From positions 620,001 to 684,000 of the forward strand of contig CAVTBD010000002.1 in assembly GCA_963732875.1 (NCBI GenBank): a stretch of 64,000 bases of DNA, in the 5' to 3' direction. Below the pieces are notes generated by a model. It was not told the DNA's origin and searched no databases. It worked only from the letters and a program-made list of their open reading frames with translations. Positions 26,792-38,544 of the stretch are shown in pieces. The stretch is from WHSO01 sp963732875. Its GTDB lineage: Bacteria; Pseudomonadota; Alphaproteobacteria; SMXQ01. The first letter of the stretch is position 1. Each line of letters opens with the position of its first letter. The position numbers and the translations under genes were made by a program.

Positions 26792-28028
26792 CGTGCTCAA
26801 GATCGCCTCGCGCAACCTCATCCGCAACTGGCGGCGGACGATACTGACGGCCGGGCTTGTCACCGTCGGCGTGGTCGCGGTCCTGTTGTTCTCGACGATG
26901 GCCGGCTCGTTCAAGAACCTGATGATCTCCGAGATCACGGAATCCTACCTGGGGCACCTCCAGATACATCGCCGAGGCTACGTCGCCGCCATAGATACGC
27001 TACCGCTCGACCTCAACATGACGCCCGAAATGATCGCCACCGTCGAGACCGCGCTGGGCAAGGACAACTCGGTCGTAGCCTGGTCGCCCCGCATCAAGTT
27101 TCCGGCGATGTTCAGCAACTTCACCCAGACCACCAGCATCCGCATGAACGGCGTGGACCCGGCCCGCGAGGTTGCGACCAGCCCCGGACTCATAGGCAGG
27201 ATTACCGAGGGGAAACCGGACGGGTTTCTTGCGAAGGGCGAGATTCAATTGCCGGAACTGCTTGCACGCGGAATGAAGGTGAAGGTCGGCGACACGGTCG
27301 TTCTCGTCGCCACCAACCGCGACGGATCGGTCAACGGCCGCACCTTCGTCGTGCGCGGGATCCTGTCGAGCGCCACGGGGCCCGGCGGCCGGGATGCCTA
27401 CATACACATCGACGACGCGCGTCAGCTCCTGCGGATGAAGACCGACGACGTGAGCGAGATCGCCGTACGTCTCCGGAACGTGTCCGAGACGGGGGCGACG
27501 GTCGAACAACTCACTCGTGCCCTGGAGGGATTCAAGGGACCCGGCGGCAAGTCCGCCCTCGAAGTCCATGGCTGGAACAAGTTGTCGCCGTTCTCCAATG
27601 TCGCAAACATGGTGGACCTGCTGATCGTCGCGGTGCGTGTCCTCCTGATCGCCATCGTGCTGATCAGCGTGATGAACGTGATGATCATGGCAGTTTATGA
27701 GCGGATTCGCGAGATCGGCACGATTTCCGCCATCGGCACCCCGCCGCGCCGCATCCTCGGCCTGTTCCTGACGGAGGGGCTCCTGATCGGTGTCGTCGGA
27801 AGCATCCTGGGCATCGCCGCGAGCGCGCTCGCGATGTGGGGCATCGAGCTCGGCAACGTGACCTTCTCGTTCGGGCAGGCGACGAATCTCCATCTCGCGG
27901 GAACCCTCGCGCCGATCGACATGCTGGCGACCTGCGGCGTCGTGATCGTCATCGCCGCGCTGGCGAGCCTGCAGCCCGCCTGGAAAGCCGCGCGGATGGA
28001 CCCGGTCACGGCGCTGCGCCATGTCTGA
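26784..28028 (+). CDS. FtsX-like (LolE/MacB-type) ABC permease
   Basis: Permease of 414 residues with the four-helix FtsX architecture. Helix 1 lies near residues 18-40. A large periplasmic domain spans about 41-275. Three C-terminal helices run from about 280 to 400 (VLLIAIVLISVMNVMIMAVYE; GLLIGVVGSILGIAASALA; ATCGVVIVIAALASL). The end AARMDPVTALRHV is the usual MacB/LolCE-type terminus. Such permeases use ATP for mechanical work on periplasmic partners rather than classical uptake. The next gene encodes a LolA-like carrier, so lipid or lipoprotein traffic is the likeliest job. Confidence 0.92.
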   Translation: MLSVLKIASRNLIRNWRRTILTAGLVTVGVVAVLLFSTMAGSFKNLMISEITESYLGHLQIHRRGYVAAIDTLPLDLNMTPEMIATVETALGKDNSVVAWSPRIKFPAMFSNFTQTTSIRMNGVDPAREVATSPGLIGRITEGKPDGFLAKGEIQLPELLARGMKVKVGDTVVLVATNRDGSVNGRTFVVRGILSSATGPGGRDAYIHIDDARQLLRMKTDDVSEIAVRLRNVSETGATVEQLTRALEGFKGPGGKSALEVHGWNKLSPFSNVANMVDLLIVAVRVLLIAIVLISVMNVMIMAVYERIREIGTISAIGTPPRRILGLFLTEGLLIGVVGSILGIAASALAMWGIELGNVTFSFGQATNLHLAGTLAPIDMLATCGVVIVIAALASLQPAWKAARMDPVTALRHV

Positions 28029-28050
28029 CGGCAAGCGGAGGATTGTGGTG

Positions 28051-28818
28051 ATGTCTGGTGCCATAGGAACATTTTTCGGCGCGATGCGGCGGACGGCGCT
28101 CGCCGGACTGCTCGTGATCGTGGCATCGATCCCGGCTCTCGCCCTCGACGGCACGGACATCCTCAAGAAGGTCGACCGCAATCTGGCGCCCGAGAGCTAC
28201 GAGATGTATCGCAAGCTGATCAACATCGAGCCCAACGGCAGCCAGAAGGAATACATTCTCTACACGGTCAAGAAGGGCCGGGAAAAAATGCTCGCCCTGT
28301 TCCTGTCTCCGGCCAGCGAGAAGGGCCGCTCCACCCTCAGGGTCGGCGACAACATGTGGCTTTTCATCCCCGAAGTCGGCAAGCCGATCCGCATCACCAG
28401 CCTGCAGTCTGTCGTCGGTGGCGTGTTCAGCAACCAGGATATCCTGGCCCTCGACTACAGCGTCGAATATGCCGTGGAGTCGGCGGAGGAGCAGGCCGAC
28501 GTGTATATTCTTTCACTGAAGGCGCGGTCGGACGCGGTCGCCTACGACCGTCTCAAGATGTGGGTGGACAAAAAGGCGATCCTGCCGCTCAAGATCGAGG
28601 CCTACGCCGCGAGCGGCCTGCTCATCAAGACGCTCCATTACAGCGACGTCAAGGACCTGGGCGACGGCGTGCCGCGGCCGAGCACGCTCGAGACCGACAG
28701 CCCCCTCTACAAGGGATACAAATCCGTCATGATCACAGCGAATATTCGCCCCAAGGAACTGCCGGACGAGGTCTTCACACTGACCTTCATGCCGCGGGCG
28801 GACACGCTTCGCCAGTGA
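28051..28818 (+). CDS. LolA-like outer membrane lipoprotein-sorting protein
   Basis: Periplasmic protein of 255 residues. ATG 28051 is chosen because GGAGG lies 9 bp upstream; ATG 28021, overlapping the permease stop, would add 10 residues. A signal peptide ends near PALA. The mature part resembles the LolA-like family annotated as outer membrane lipoprotein-sorting protein (about residues 45-250, with SEKGRSTLRVGDNMWLFIP and LKMWVDKKAILPLKIEAY). The predicted fold is a half-barrel with a hydrophobic cavity. Its stop overlaps the GTG start of the beta-barrel gene by 3 bp. It likely ferries a hydrophobic cargo between the ABC unit and the outer membrane. Confidence 0.85.
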   Translation: MSGAIGTFFGAMRRTALAGLLVIVASIPALALDGTDILKKVDRNLAPESYEMYRKLINIEPNGSQKEYILYTVKKGREKMLALFLSPASEKGRSTLRVGDNMWLFIPEVGKPIRITSLQSVVGGVFSNQDILALDYSVEYAVESAEEQADVYILSLKARSDAVAYDRLKMWVDKKAILPLKIEAYAASGLLIKTLHYSDVKDLGDGVPRPSTLETDSPLYKGYKSVMITANIRPKELPDEVFTLTFMPRADTLRQ

Positions 28819-30115
28819 CGGCGCGCGTACCGGCCCTGTCGCTCGCCCTCCTGTTGGCCGTCGCCGCAAGCGCCACCGCCCAGGACTACAAGTTCGAGCC
28901 GTCCGAGTTCGAGAAAAAGCCCTATGAGTTCGGTGGATTCATCGAGGGCAAGGGAGAGCATCTTTTTCTCGACCGGGATTCCGCGTTCTACCGGCTCAAC
29001 GATCCGGCCGGAACGAACGGCTCGACCAACGACCGTGCGACCGGCACGCTCGAACTCTATGGTGGTTATACGACAGGCATCACGTCCTTCGGATTCCGGG
29101 CGCATGGCAGCGCCGAGAGCGACGCCGACCAGGGCGGAACCTCGAGCCTCACCCTGCTCGAGGGTACGGTCACCCTCAAACCGGAGACCGGCCGCACCGT
29201 CGAGATCGGCAAGAAGACGCTGAAATGGGGCAAGGGCTATGCATGGAACCCGGCCGGGTTTGTCGAACGGCCCAAGGACCCCTCAGATCCGGACCTTTCA
29301 CGCGAGGGCTTCGTCATGCTCACGGGGGATGCGATCTGGAGCTTCCCCGGAGCGGTCCGCACGGTCGCCATAACCCCTGTCCTGCTTCCGGTGGACTGGG
29401 CCTCAATGAGGACTTCGGCCAGAAGAAGGCGCTGAATGTCGGCGGAAAACTCTACGTGCTGGCCTACGATACCGACATCGACCTGATGTTCCTCGGGAAA
29501 GGAACGCGCTCGGCCCGCTACGGCGCCGACATCTCGCGCAACCTGACGAGCAATCTCGAAGTCCACGGCGAAGTCGCCCTCGTCACGAACGCGGAGCGTC
29601 GCGTTCTCGGGTCCAACGACAGCGTGACGAGCACCGGCGGCGACGCGATGAACTGGCTCGTGGGCCTGCGCTATCTCACCGAGACCGATACCACCTATAT
29701 CGCCGAATATTATCGCAATGGCGTCGGCTTCACGGGCGAGGAAGGCGAGGATTTCTTCGGCTTCTCACGTGAGGCAGCCGACGCTTACGCGCAGACCGGC
29801 GCCACGTCCGAGCTCGATCGCGCCCGCAGCCTTTCCAACGGCGGTTTCGGCCGCCCCAACGCCTTCCGCGACTATCTCTATTTTCGAGCGAGCCAGAAGG
29901 ATCCGTGGGACATCCTCTACCTCACCCCGGCCTTCACGGTGATCGCCAACCTCCATGACCGCAGCTTCATGGCCATGCCGGAGGTCCTGTATACGGGCAT
30001 CACCAACTGGGAGTTCCGTCTGCGGGCGAGCGCCAATCTCGGCGGGACGGGAAGCGAGTACGGCGAGAAACAGAGCGCGGCAAAGCTCGAGCTTCGCATC
30101 CGCCGCTATTTCTGA
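28815..30115 (+). pseudogene. Outer-membrane beta-barrel protein, single frameshift
   Basis: Starts at GTG 28815 overlapping the previous stop. It encodes a signal peptide (cleavage after ATAQ) and amphipathic strands (ELYGGYTTGITSFGFRAHG). The first frame runs to TVAITPVLLPVDW and then goes out of register. The next frame continues as LNEDFGQKKALNVGG to 30115, ending LELRIRRYF with a C-terminal Phe typical of barrels. One G missing from the run GGG at 29398-29400 would restore a protein of about 433 residues. It may be a sequence error. The last 10 bases overlap the convergent deacetylase gene. It is probably the outer-membrane partner of the ABC/LolA-like system. Confidence 0.78.
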
Positions 30116-31267
30116 GACGCCGGCTGCTCCGGTGCCGGATGCGCGGGCTCCGGAGGCGGCGCAACCGCCGTTTCGGTGCCGCCGGTCTCGACCAGCGCGC
30201 TCACCGGCGCGAGCTGGAAGCCCTTGGCCGCCAGCGTCGGCACCCAGGCCTCGATGGCCTCCAGCGTCACGTCGTGGGGATGGCCGATGGCGATGGCGTG
30301 GCCCGAGCGCTTCGCCCGGATCTCGACCTCGTGCAGGCGGTAATCGATCGCGTCCCGCGTCAGCTTGTCGTCGAGGAACACCTGGCGCACCGCCGCCGGC
30401 ACGCCGAGCGCGCGGGCGCGCTTGAAGCCGACCGAACTGCCGGCGGTGCGCGAATCGAGGAACAGGAGCCCGCGCCGCTTGAGGTCGGCCAGCACCACGT
30501 CCATGCCCGCCGCGTCCGAGGTGAAGCGGCTGCCCATGTGGTTGTTGATGCCGACATAGCCGCGGAAGCGCGCCAGCGCCCAGTCGAGGCGGTTGCGGAT
30601 CTCCTCGGGCGAGAGGTTGACCATGAGCGCGTTGGGGCCGGGATCGGCGCCGCTGCCCTCGGGCTGCATCGGCATGTGCACGAGCAGCTCGTGGCCCGCC
30701 GCGCGCGCCGCCTCGGTCTGCTCCTCGAGATGGGTGGCATAGGGCAGGAACGCGAGCGTCACCGGCGCCGGCAGCGTGATGGCCCGCGCGCTGCCCTTCT
30801 TGTCGATGCCGAGATCGTCGATGACGATGCCGATCATGGGCTTGCCGGGCTGCAGCGCGACATGGGCGGCGTTGAGCCGCCATGCCGGCAGGGGGGCCGC
30901 CGGCTGCGCTGGTACCGCTTGCCCGGGGCCGGGCGGCAGGGCGGCGGTCTGTTCGCCCGGGCGCCGGGCTCGGCGCGGGCGCGGGGCCGGTCAGCGGCGG
31001 CGGCGCGGTCGCGGCACCGGGCAGGCGCGGCTCGGACACGTCGGTGCCCGGCTTGATTTCCGGGCGCATGACCGGGGCGGGCCCCTGGGGACGGCGCTGG
31101 GGCTCGAACTCGGACGATGCCTCGCGCGACGTGTCGTAGGCGACGGAACCGTTGCCGCCGTTATCATGGCGCGCGAAGTGCCCGACCCCGGTGACGAACG
31201 CGATGCCGACGCCGAGCGCGAGGCCCGCTGCCAGCGCCCCCGCGATCAACAGGGTGAAGCGCACCAT
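30106..31267 (-). CDS. Divergent polysaccharide deacetylase, frameshifted in this sequence
   Basis: The N-terminal part from ATG 31267 has a transmembrane or signal segment (about 5-27) and a long Pro/Ala-rich linker. The catalytic-like domain lies in the next frame, beginning MIGIVIDDLGID at 30837 and running to 30106 (ELLVHMPMQPEGS, GINNHMGSRFT, LLFLDSRTAGSSV, IAIGHPHDVTLEAI). These match the divergent polysaccharide deacetylase family found near envelope peptidases. One extra base in the CCCGGG region near 30958-30964 would join the two parts into about 386 residues. Its usual partner, an S41 peptidase, is absent. Its 3-prime end overlaps the convergent beta-barrel gene by 10 bp. Confidence 0.82.
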
Positions 31268-31363
31268 GCCGCCGGATTTCGGCGACGGTCTGGAAGATTG
31301 CGGCGGGCGCGCCAGGGTAACGGTCCTCGAAAATCGCGCGGTTTAAAAGTGAAGGGCTAGGGC

Positions 31364-33723
<2,360 letters not shown>

Positions 33724-33767
33724 GGCGGGGCGGCTCGCTCAAATGCTTGATAACAGGATCGAATAGA

Positions 33768-33798
33768 TGGCTAAGTCCTTCCCGCATGGCAAGGTCAA
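33768..33798 (-). promoter_or_regulatory. CueR/MerR-type promoter of copA
   Basis: On the minus strand TTGACC (33798-33793) is followed by a 19-bp spacer containing the partial dyad ACCTTGCC-ATGC-GGGAAGGA and then TAGCCA (33773-33768). The over-long 19-bp spacer with a dyad inside is the hallmark of MerR-family activated promoters and closely resembles E. coli PcopA. The start codon of copA is 45 bp downstream. No merR/cueR gene is in the window. Confidence 0.65.
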
Positions 33799-33900
33799 GG
33801 GTAATCTGTGCGCCGTTTGTTTCCTGCCCTGCGGAGGACCTGCTATAACGGGCCCGGAAAATTCGTCCATAGGTTCAGGAAGTGGCTATAAGGCATTGAA

Positions 33901-34489
33901 ATGTTTCTGCTGATCGACAATTACGACAGCTTCGCCTACAACCTCGTCCACTACCTGGGCGAGCTCGGCGCCGAGATCGCCGTGCGGCGCAACGACGCCG
34001 TCACGCGTCAAGGAGGCGCTGGCGCTCGGCGACGAGGGCATCGTGCTGTCGCCCGGCCCGTGCGACCCCGAGCGCGCCGGCATCTGCCTCGACCTGGTGT
34101 GCGCCGCCGCCGGCAAGCGGCCGATGCTGGGCGTCTGTCTCGGCCATCAGGCGATCGGCCAGGCGTTCGGCGGGCGCGTGGTGCGCGCCCCCCTGCCGAT
34201 GCACGGCAAGATCAGCCAGATCCATCATACCGGCACCGGCATCTTCGCCGGCATCCCCTCGCCGTTTCCGGCTACCCGCTACCATTCGCTGATCGTCGAG
34301 CGCGAGAGCCTGCCGGCCGAGCTCGAGGTCACCGCCGAGACCGAGGACGGCCTGATCATGGGCCTCGCCCACCGCAAGCTGCCGGTCTACGGCGTGCAGT
34401 TCCACCCGGAAAGCATCGCCTCCGCCCACGGCCACGAGATTCTCAGGAACTTCATCACCATCGCGCGCAGGGGGAAACTCGCGGCATGA
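33901..34489 (+). CDS. trpG: Anthranilate synthase component II (glutamine amidotransferase), frameshifted
   Basis: Supplies ammonia to TrpE (and often to aminodeoxychorismate synthase). ATG 33901 encodes MFLLIDNYDSFAYNLVHYLG; after NDAVT the frame breaks, and one base later it continues KEALALGDEGIVLSPGPCDP to 34489. Removing one C within GTCACGCGTC (about 34005-34006) restores about 195 residues. The nucleophile Cys is in MLGVCLGHQAIGQAFGG and the His-Glu pair in GVQFHPESIAS. The last base pairs overlap the trpD start (ATGA). Because tryptophan and folate synthesis normally need this gene, a sequence error is likelier than inactivation. Confidence 0.88.
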
Positions 34490-35511
34490 ACGGACAGCCC
34501 GCGGACTTCAAGAGCCTGATCGCCTACGTCGCGGACGGCAAGCCGCTCTCCCAGGCGGCCGCCGAGCAGGCGTTCGAGATCATCATGTCGGGCGAGGCGA
34601 CGCCGTCCCAGATGGGCGCCTTCCTGATGGCGCTCCGGGTGCGCGGCGAGACCGTCGACGAGATCGCCGGCGCGGCCAAGGTGATGCGCGCCAAGGCGCT
34701 CCACGTGAAGGCGCCCGAGGGCGCCATCGACACCTGCGGCACCGGCGGCGACGCGCGCGGCACCTACAACATCTCGACCGGCGCGGCGCTGGTGGTCGCG
34801 GCCTGCGGCGTGCCGGTCGCCAAGCACGGCAACCGGGCGCTGTCGTCCAAGTCGGGCTCGGCCGACGTGCTGGCGGCGCTCGGCGTCAACATCGACGCCG
34901 ACATGAAGCTGGTCGAGAACAGCCTCGCCGCCCACAACATCGGCTTCCTGATGGCGCCGCGCCACCATGCCGCCATGCGCCACGTCGGTCCGACCCGGGT
35001 CGAGCTCGGCACCCGCACCATCTTCAACCTGCTCGGGCCGCTGTCGAACCCGGCCGGCACCACGCGCCAGCTGATCGGCGTGTTCCACCGCCAGTGGATC
35101 GAGCCCATGGCCAAGGTGCTGGCCCAGCTCGGCTCGGAGCGCGCCTGGGTGGTGCACGGCTCCGACGGCCTCGACGAGATCACCACCACCGGCGCGACCT
35201 ACGTCGCCGAGCTCAGGGATGGCAAAGTATCATCCTTCGAGGTGACGCCCGAGGACGCCGGGCTCAAGCGCGCCGACCCGTCCGACCTCAAGGGCGGCGA
35301 TCCCAGGGTCAACGCCGCCGCCGTGATCGACATGCTGTCGGGCAGGGTCGGCCCCTATCGCGACATCGTGCTGCTCAATGCCGCCGCCGCCCTGGTGGTC
35401 GCGGGCAAGGCCGACGACCTCAAGGCGGGCGTGGCCCAGGCGGCCGAGGCGATCGCGTCCGGCAAGGCCCAGGCGACACTCGACGCCCTGATCGCGGCAA
35501 GCAACGGCTGA
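34486..35511 (+). CDS. trpD: Anthranilate phosphoribosyltransferase
   Basis: Second step of tryptophan synthesis, joining anthranilate to PRPP; 341 residues from ATG 34486, which overlaps the trpG stop by 4 bp. The glycine-rich PRPP-binding motif is DTCGTGGDARGTYNIST, followed by KHGNRALSSKSGSADVLAALG and the anthranilate-binding region RHVGPTRVELGTRTIFNLLG. The frame is open far upstream only because it runs through trpG out of register. It is followed 12 bp later by trpC. Confidence 0.97.
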   Translation: MNGQPADFKSLIAYVADGKPLSQAAAEQAFEIIMSGEATPSQMGAFLMALRVRGETVDEIAGAAKVMRAKALHVKAPEGAIDTCGTGGDARGTYNISTGAALVVAACGVPVAKHGNRALSSKSGSADVLAALGVNIDADMKLVENSLAAHNIGFLMAPRHHAAMRHVGPTRVELGTRTIFNLLGPLSNPAGTTRQLIGVFHRQWIEPMAKVLAQLGSERAWVVHGSDGLDEITTTGATYVAELRDGKVSSFEVTPEDAGLKRADPSDLKGGDPRVNAAAVIDMLSGRVGPYRDIVLLNAAAALVVAGKADDLKAGVAQAAEAIASGKAQATLDALIAASNG

Positions 35512-35523
35512 GGACGCATCGAG

Positions 35524-36342
35524 GTGACCGACAAGCTGCTCGAAATCTGCGCCCGTACCCGCGACGAGGTCGCCCGGCGCAAGGCCGCCCGCCCGCTCGC
35601 CGAAGTCGAGAAGGCCGCCGAGGACGCGCCGCCGGTGCGCTGGTTCCGCGCCGCGCTCTCGGTCAAGCATGCCCGGCGCGGCTACGGCCTGATCGCCGAG
35701 ATCAAGAAGGCGAGCCCGTCGGCGGGCCTGATCCGGCCCGACTTCGACCCGGCGGCCCTCGCCAGCGCCTACGAGGACGGCGGCGCCGCGTGCCTGTCGG
35801 TGCTGACCGACGCGCCCTACTTCCAGGGCTCGGACGCCTATCTCGTCGCCGCGCGAGATGCCTGCAAGCTGCCGGTGCTGCGCAAGGACTTCATGGTCGA
35901 TCCGTGGCAGATCGCCGAAAGCCGCGCGCTCGGCGCCGACTGCGTGCTGCTGATCATGGCCGTGCTCGACGACGGACTTGCCCGCGAGATGGCGACATTC
36001 GCGCGCAAGCTCGGCATGGACGTGCTGGTCGAGGTCCACGACGAGACCGAGATGGAGCGCGCCGCGCACCTCGAGACCGGCTTCATCGGCATCAACAACC
36101 GCGACCTGCGGACGTTGAAGACCGACCTTTCCGTGACCGAGCGGCTGGTACCGCACGCACCGCCGGGCACCATGCTGGTGTGCGAATTGGGGATCGGCGG
36201 TCCCGACGACCTCGCGCGCATGGCGAAGGCGGGTGTACGGTCGTTCCTGGTGGGCGAATTGCTGATGCGCCAACCCGACGTCGCCGCCGCCGTGCGCGCG
36301 CTGATCGGCGAGCCCGCCTCCGCCCACAGCCACGCCCACTGA
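35524..36342 (+). CDS. trpC: Indole-3-glycerol phosphate synthase
   Basis: TIM-barrel enzyme of 272 residues forming the indole ring from CdRP. The GTG start at 35524 sits directly after GAG with AGGACGC upstream. Conserved elements are LIAEIKKASPSAGLIR with the catalytic Lys, VLRKDFMVDPWQI, GFIGINNRDLRTLKTD and the phosphate-binding SFLVGELLMR. A stand-alone TrpC without a fused TrpF is normal for this class. It completes the trpG-trpD-trpC run and is followed 10 bp later by moaC. Confidence 0.97.
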   Translation: MTDKLLEICARTRDEVARRKAARPLAEVEKAAEDAPPVRWFRAALSVKHARRGYGLIAEIKKASPSAGLIRPDFDPAALASAYEDGGAACLSVLTDAPYFQGSDAYLVAARDACKLPVLRKDFMVDPWQIAESRALGADCVLLIMAVLDDGLAREMATFARKLGMDVLVEVHDETEMERAAHLETGFIGINNRDLRTLKTDLSVTERLVPHAPPGTMLVCELGIGGPDDLARMAKAGVRSFLVGELLMRQPDVAAAVRALIGEPASAHSHAH

Positions 36343-36352
36343 GGACACCGCC

Positions 36353-36832
36353 ATGGCCCGCTTCACCCATCTCGACGACAAGGGCAACGCCCGCATGGTC
36401 GACGTGGGCGACAAGGACATCACCGAGCGCACCGCGACCGCGAAAGGTCGCATCCATGTCTCGGCGGAAACCCTGCAGGCGATCCTGGAAGGCGGCGTGA
36501 AGAAGGGCGACGTGTTCTCGGTAGCGCGGCTCGCCGGCATCATGGGGGCGAAGAAGACCTCCGACCTGATCCCGCTGTGCCATCCGCTGCCGATCTCCTC
36601 GGTCAAGGTCGAGCTGGAAGCCGCCGGCGACGGCGCCAGTGCCGTCGACATCACGGCGACCTGCAAGGTGACCGCGCGCACCGGCGTCGAGATGGAGGCG
36701 CTGACCGCGGTCGCGGTGGCCGCGCTCACCGTCTACGACATGTGCAAGGCGGCCGACAAATCCATGCGCATCGGCGACATCCGTCTGGTCCACAAGGCGG
36801 GCGGGCGCTCCGGTACCTACGAGGGCACGTGA
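36353..36832 (+). CDS. moaC: Cyclic pyranopterin monophosphate synthase
   Basis: MoaC, second enzyme of molybdenum cofactor synthesis; 159 residues. It begins with the family pattern FTHLDDKGNARMVDVGDKDIT. The substrate-binding LIPLCHPLPI and the active-site helix GVEMEALTAVAVAALTVYDM contain the conserved catalytic residues. It ends in IGDIRLVHKAGGRSG. Length is typical. Its stop overlaps the GTG start of moeA, so the two cofactor genes are coupled, attached to the trp genes as in many alphaproteobacteria. Confidence 0.97.
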   Translation: MARFTHLDDKGNARMVDVGDKDITERTATAKGRIHVSAETLQAILEGGVKKGDVFSVARLAGIMGAKKTSDLIPLCHPLPISSVKVELEAAGDGASAVDITATCKVTARTGVEMEALTAVAVAALTVYDMCKAADKSMRIGDIRLVHKAGGRSGTYEGT

Positions 36833-38055
36833 CCGTGGCCAAGCTGCTCTCGGTCGCCGAGGCGCGCCAGCGGGTCGAGGACGCCTTCCCGCCGCTCGCC
36901 CCGGAATCGGTCGCGCTCACCGTCGCCGTCGGGCGTGTGCTGGCTCAGGACCTCGCCGCGCGGCGCACCCAGCCGCCGGTCGCGGTCTCGGCCATGGACG
37001 GCTACGCGGTGCGCGCCGACGATCTGAAAAAGGTTCCGGCCAGGCTCAAGGTGATCGGCGAGGCACCCGCGGGCGGCGCCTATGGCGGCACGGTCGGTGC
37101 GGGCGAGTGCGTGCGCATCTTCACCGGCGGCCCGGTGCCCAAGGGCGCCGACGCCATCGTGCTGCAGGAAGACACCGACATGGGCCACCCGTCGGTGACC
37201 GTGCAGGAAGCGCCGAAGCCGCACCAGCACATCCGGGACGCCGGCATCGACTTCGCCGAGGGCCAGGTGCTGCTCAAGGCGGGCAAGCTTTTGACCGCGC
37301 GCGACATCGGGCTCGCCGCCGCCATGAACCATCCCTGGGTGATGGTGACGCGCCGGCCGCGCATCGCCATCCTCGCCACCGGCGACGAGGTGGTACGCCC
37401 GGGCGATCCGCTCGGCCCCAACCAGATCGTCTCCTCCAACGGGCCCGCGCTCGCCGCCTTCATCAAAGCGCGCGGCGGCGTCGCCATCGACCTCGGCATC
37501 GCGCGCGACGAGGAAGCCTCGATCCGCGCGCTCACCGAGGGCGCGCGCGGGGCCGACCTGCTGCTGACCACCGGCGGCGTCTCGGTCGGCGACTACGATC
37601 TCGTCCAGAAGGTGCTGTCCGAGGCCGGCCTCACCGTCGACTTCTGGCGCATCGCCATGAAGCCCGGCAAGCCGCTGATGTTCGGCCGCATGGGTGCAAC
37701 GCCGGTGATGGGCCTGCCCGGCAACCCGGTATCGTCCATGGTGTGCGCGCTCCTGTTCCTCGGCCCCGCCCTCGACCGCATGCTCGGGCGCGCGGGCGGC
37801 GGCGTGCCGCTGGTGCCGGCCCGGCTCGGCGCCGACGTCGGCGCCAACAATTTCCGCGAGGACTACATGCGCGCCGCGCTCGCGGACGGCCCCGACGGGC
37901 TGCCGGTGGCGACGCCGCTGCCGGTACAGGATTCCTCGATGATGGCGGCGCTCGCTGCCGCCGGCTGCCTGATCCGGCGCCCGCCCGACGCGCCGGCCGC
38001 GAAGAAGGGCGACGTGGTCGAGGTGGTGCCGCTCGCCGCCATTCCCGGCGCGTGA
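36829..38055 (+). CDS. moeA: Molybdopterin molybdotransferase
   Basis: Inserts molybdate into adenylylated molybdopterin; 408 residues from GTG 36829, overlapping the moaC stop (GTGA); GTG 36835 is an alternative. Motifs are VSAMDGYAVRADDL near the start, FTGGPVPKGADAIVLQEDT, and the MoaB/MogA-like nucleotide domain with TTGGVSVGDYDLV and MKPGKPLMFGR. VMGLPGNPVSSMVCALLF and a C-terminal domain IV follow. The window has no molybdoenzyme, so the target enzymes are elsewhere. Confidence 0.96.
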   Translation: MTVAKLLSVAEARQRVEDAFPPLAPESVALTVAVGRVLAQDLAARRTQPPVAVSAMDGYAVRADDLKKVPARLKVIGEAPAGGAYGGTVGAGECVRIFTGGPVPKGADAIVLQEDTDMGHPSVTVQEAPKPHQHIRDAGIDFAEGQVLLKAGKLLTARDIGLAAAMNHPWVMVTRRPRIAILATGDEVVRPGDPLGPNQIVSSNGPALAAFIKARGGVAIDLGIARDEEASIRALTEGARGADLLLTTGGVSVGDYDLVQKVLSEAGLTVDFWRIAMKPGKPLMFGRMGATPVMGLPGNPVSSMVCALLFLGPALDRMLGRAGGGVPLVPARLGADVGANNFREDYMRAALADGPDGLPVATPLPVQDSSMMAALAAAGCLIRRPPDAPAAKKGDVVEVVPLAAIPGA

Positions 38056-38116
38056 ACAAACCTCATCGTGTAGCGTAGACTGACAACAACGAGAACTTCA
38101 GAGGGAGGACCTTGCC

Positions 38117-38461
38117 ATGGCCGATAAGCCCGCCACCGCCGGACTCGGCGAACGCGAACCGGAATACCTGTGCGTCTGCATTTCCAACCTGGTGGAGCCG
38201 GCGCCGAAGAACGCGCGGCCCCAGGAAGTCGTCCACGCCGAACACGTGAAATTCCTGCAGGACCTGTTCGACCGCGGCATCCTGTTCGGCTCCGGCCCCA
38301 AGGTCGAGAAGACCGGCGAGCGTCACGGCGGCGCGGTGTACATCCTGCAGAACGTGAGCCTGGCCGAGGCCAAGGCGATCGTGGCGCAGGAGCCCAACGT
38401 CCGCGAAGGCCTGCGCGACGCGACCGTGCATCCCTGGCGCCGCATGTGGTTCGGCGGCTGA
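38117..38461 (+). CDS. YciI-like protein
   Basis: Small 114-residue protein with a ferredoxin-like alpha/beta pattern of the YciI/YCII type (HAEHVKFLQDLFDRGILFGSGP, then GGAVYILQNVSLAEAKAIVAQEP and ending TVHPWRRMWFGG). A conserved His sits at the start of the first helix, as in YciI proteins. Catalytic function is not established for most members. GAGGGAGG provides a strong ribosome site upstream of ATG 38117. It sits between moeA and lexA, 61 bp after moeA. Confidence 0.78.
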   Translation: MADKPATAGLGEREPEYLCVCISNLVEPAPKNARPQEVVHAEHVKFLQDLFDRGILFGSGPKVEKTGERHGGAVYILQNVSLAEAKAIVAQEPNVREGLRDATVHPWRRMWFGG

Positions 38462-38505
38462 TTGGTCCCGTCACCCCTGCCCCCAAAAAATCACTACCAA
38501 ACCCC

Positions 38506-38534
38506 TTGACCCGGGATGAGAACTAAACTAGAAC
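38506..38534 (+). promoter_or_regulatory. lexA promoter overlapping LexA box 1
   Basis: TTGACC (38506-38511), a 17-bp spacer and TAGAAC (38529-38534). GAAC-N7-GAAC (38520-38523 and 38531-38534) is the complement of the alphaproteobacterial LexA site GTTC-N7-GTTC and overlaps the spacer and -10. Binding there would block RNA polymerase, giving autoregulation. Confidence 0.7.
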
Positions 38535-38544
38535 ACGTAACTAT

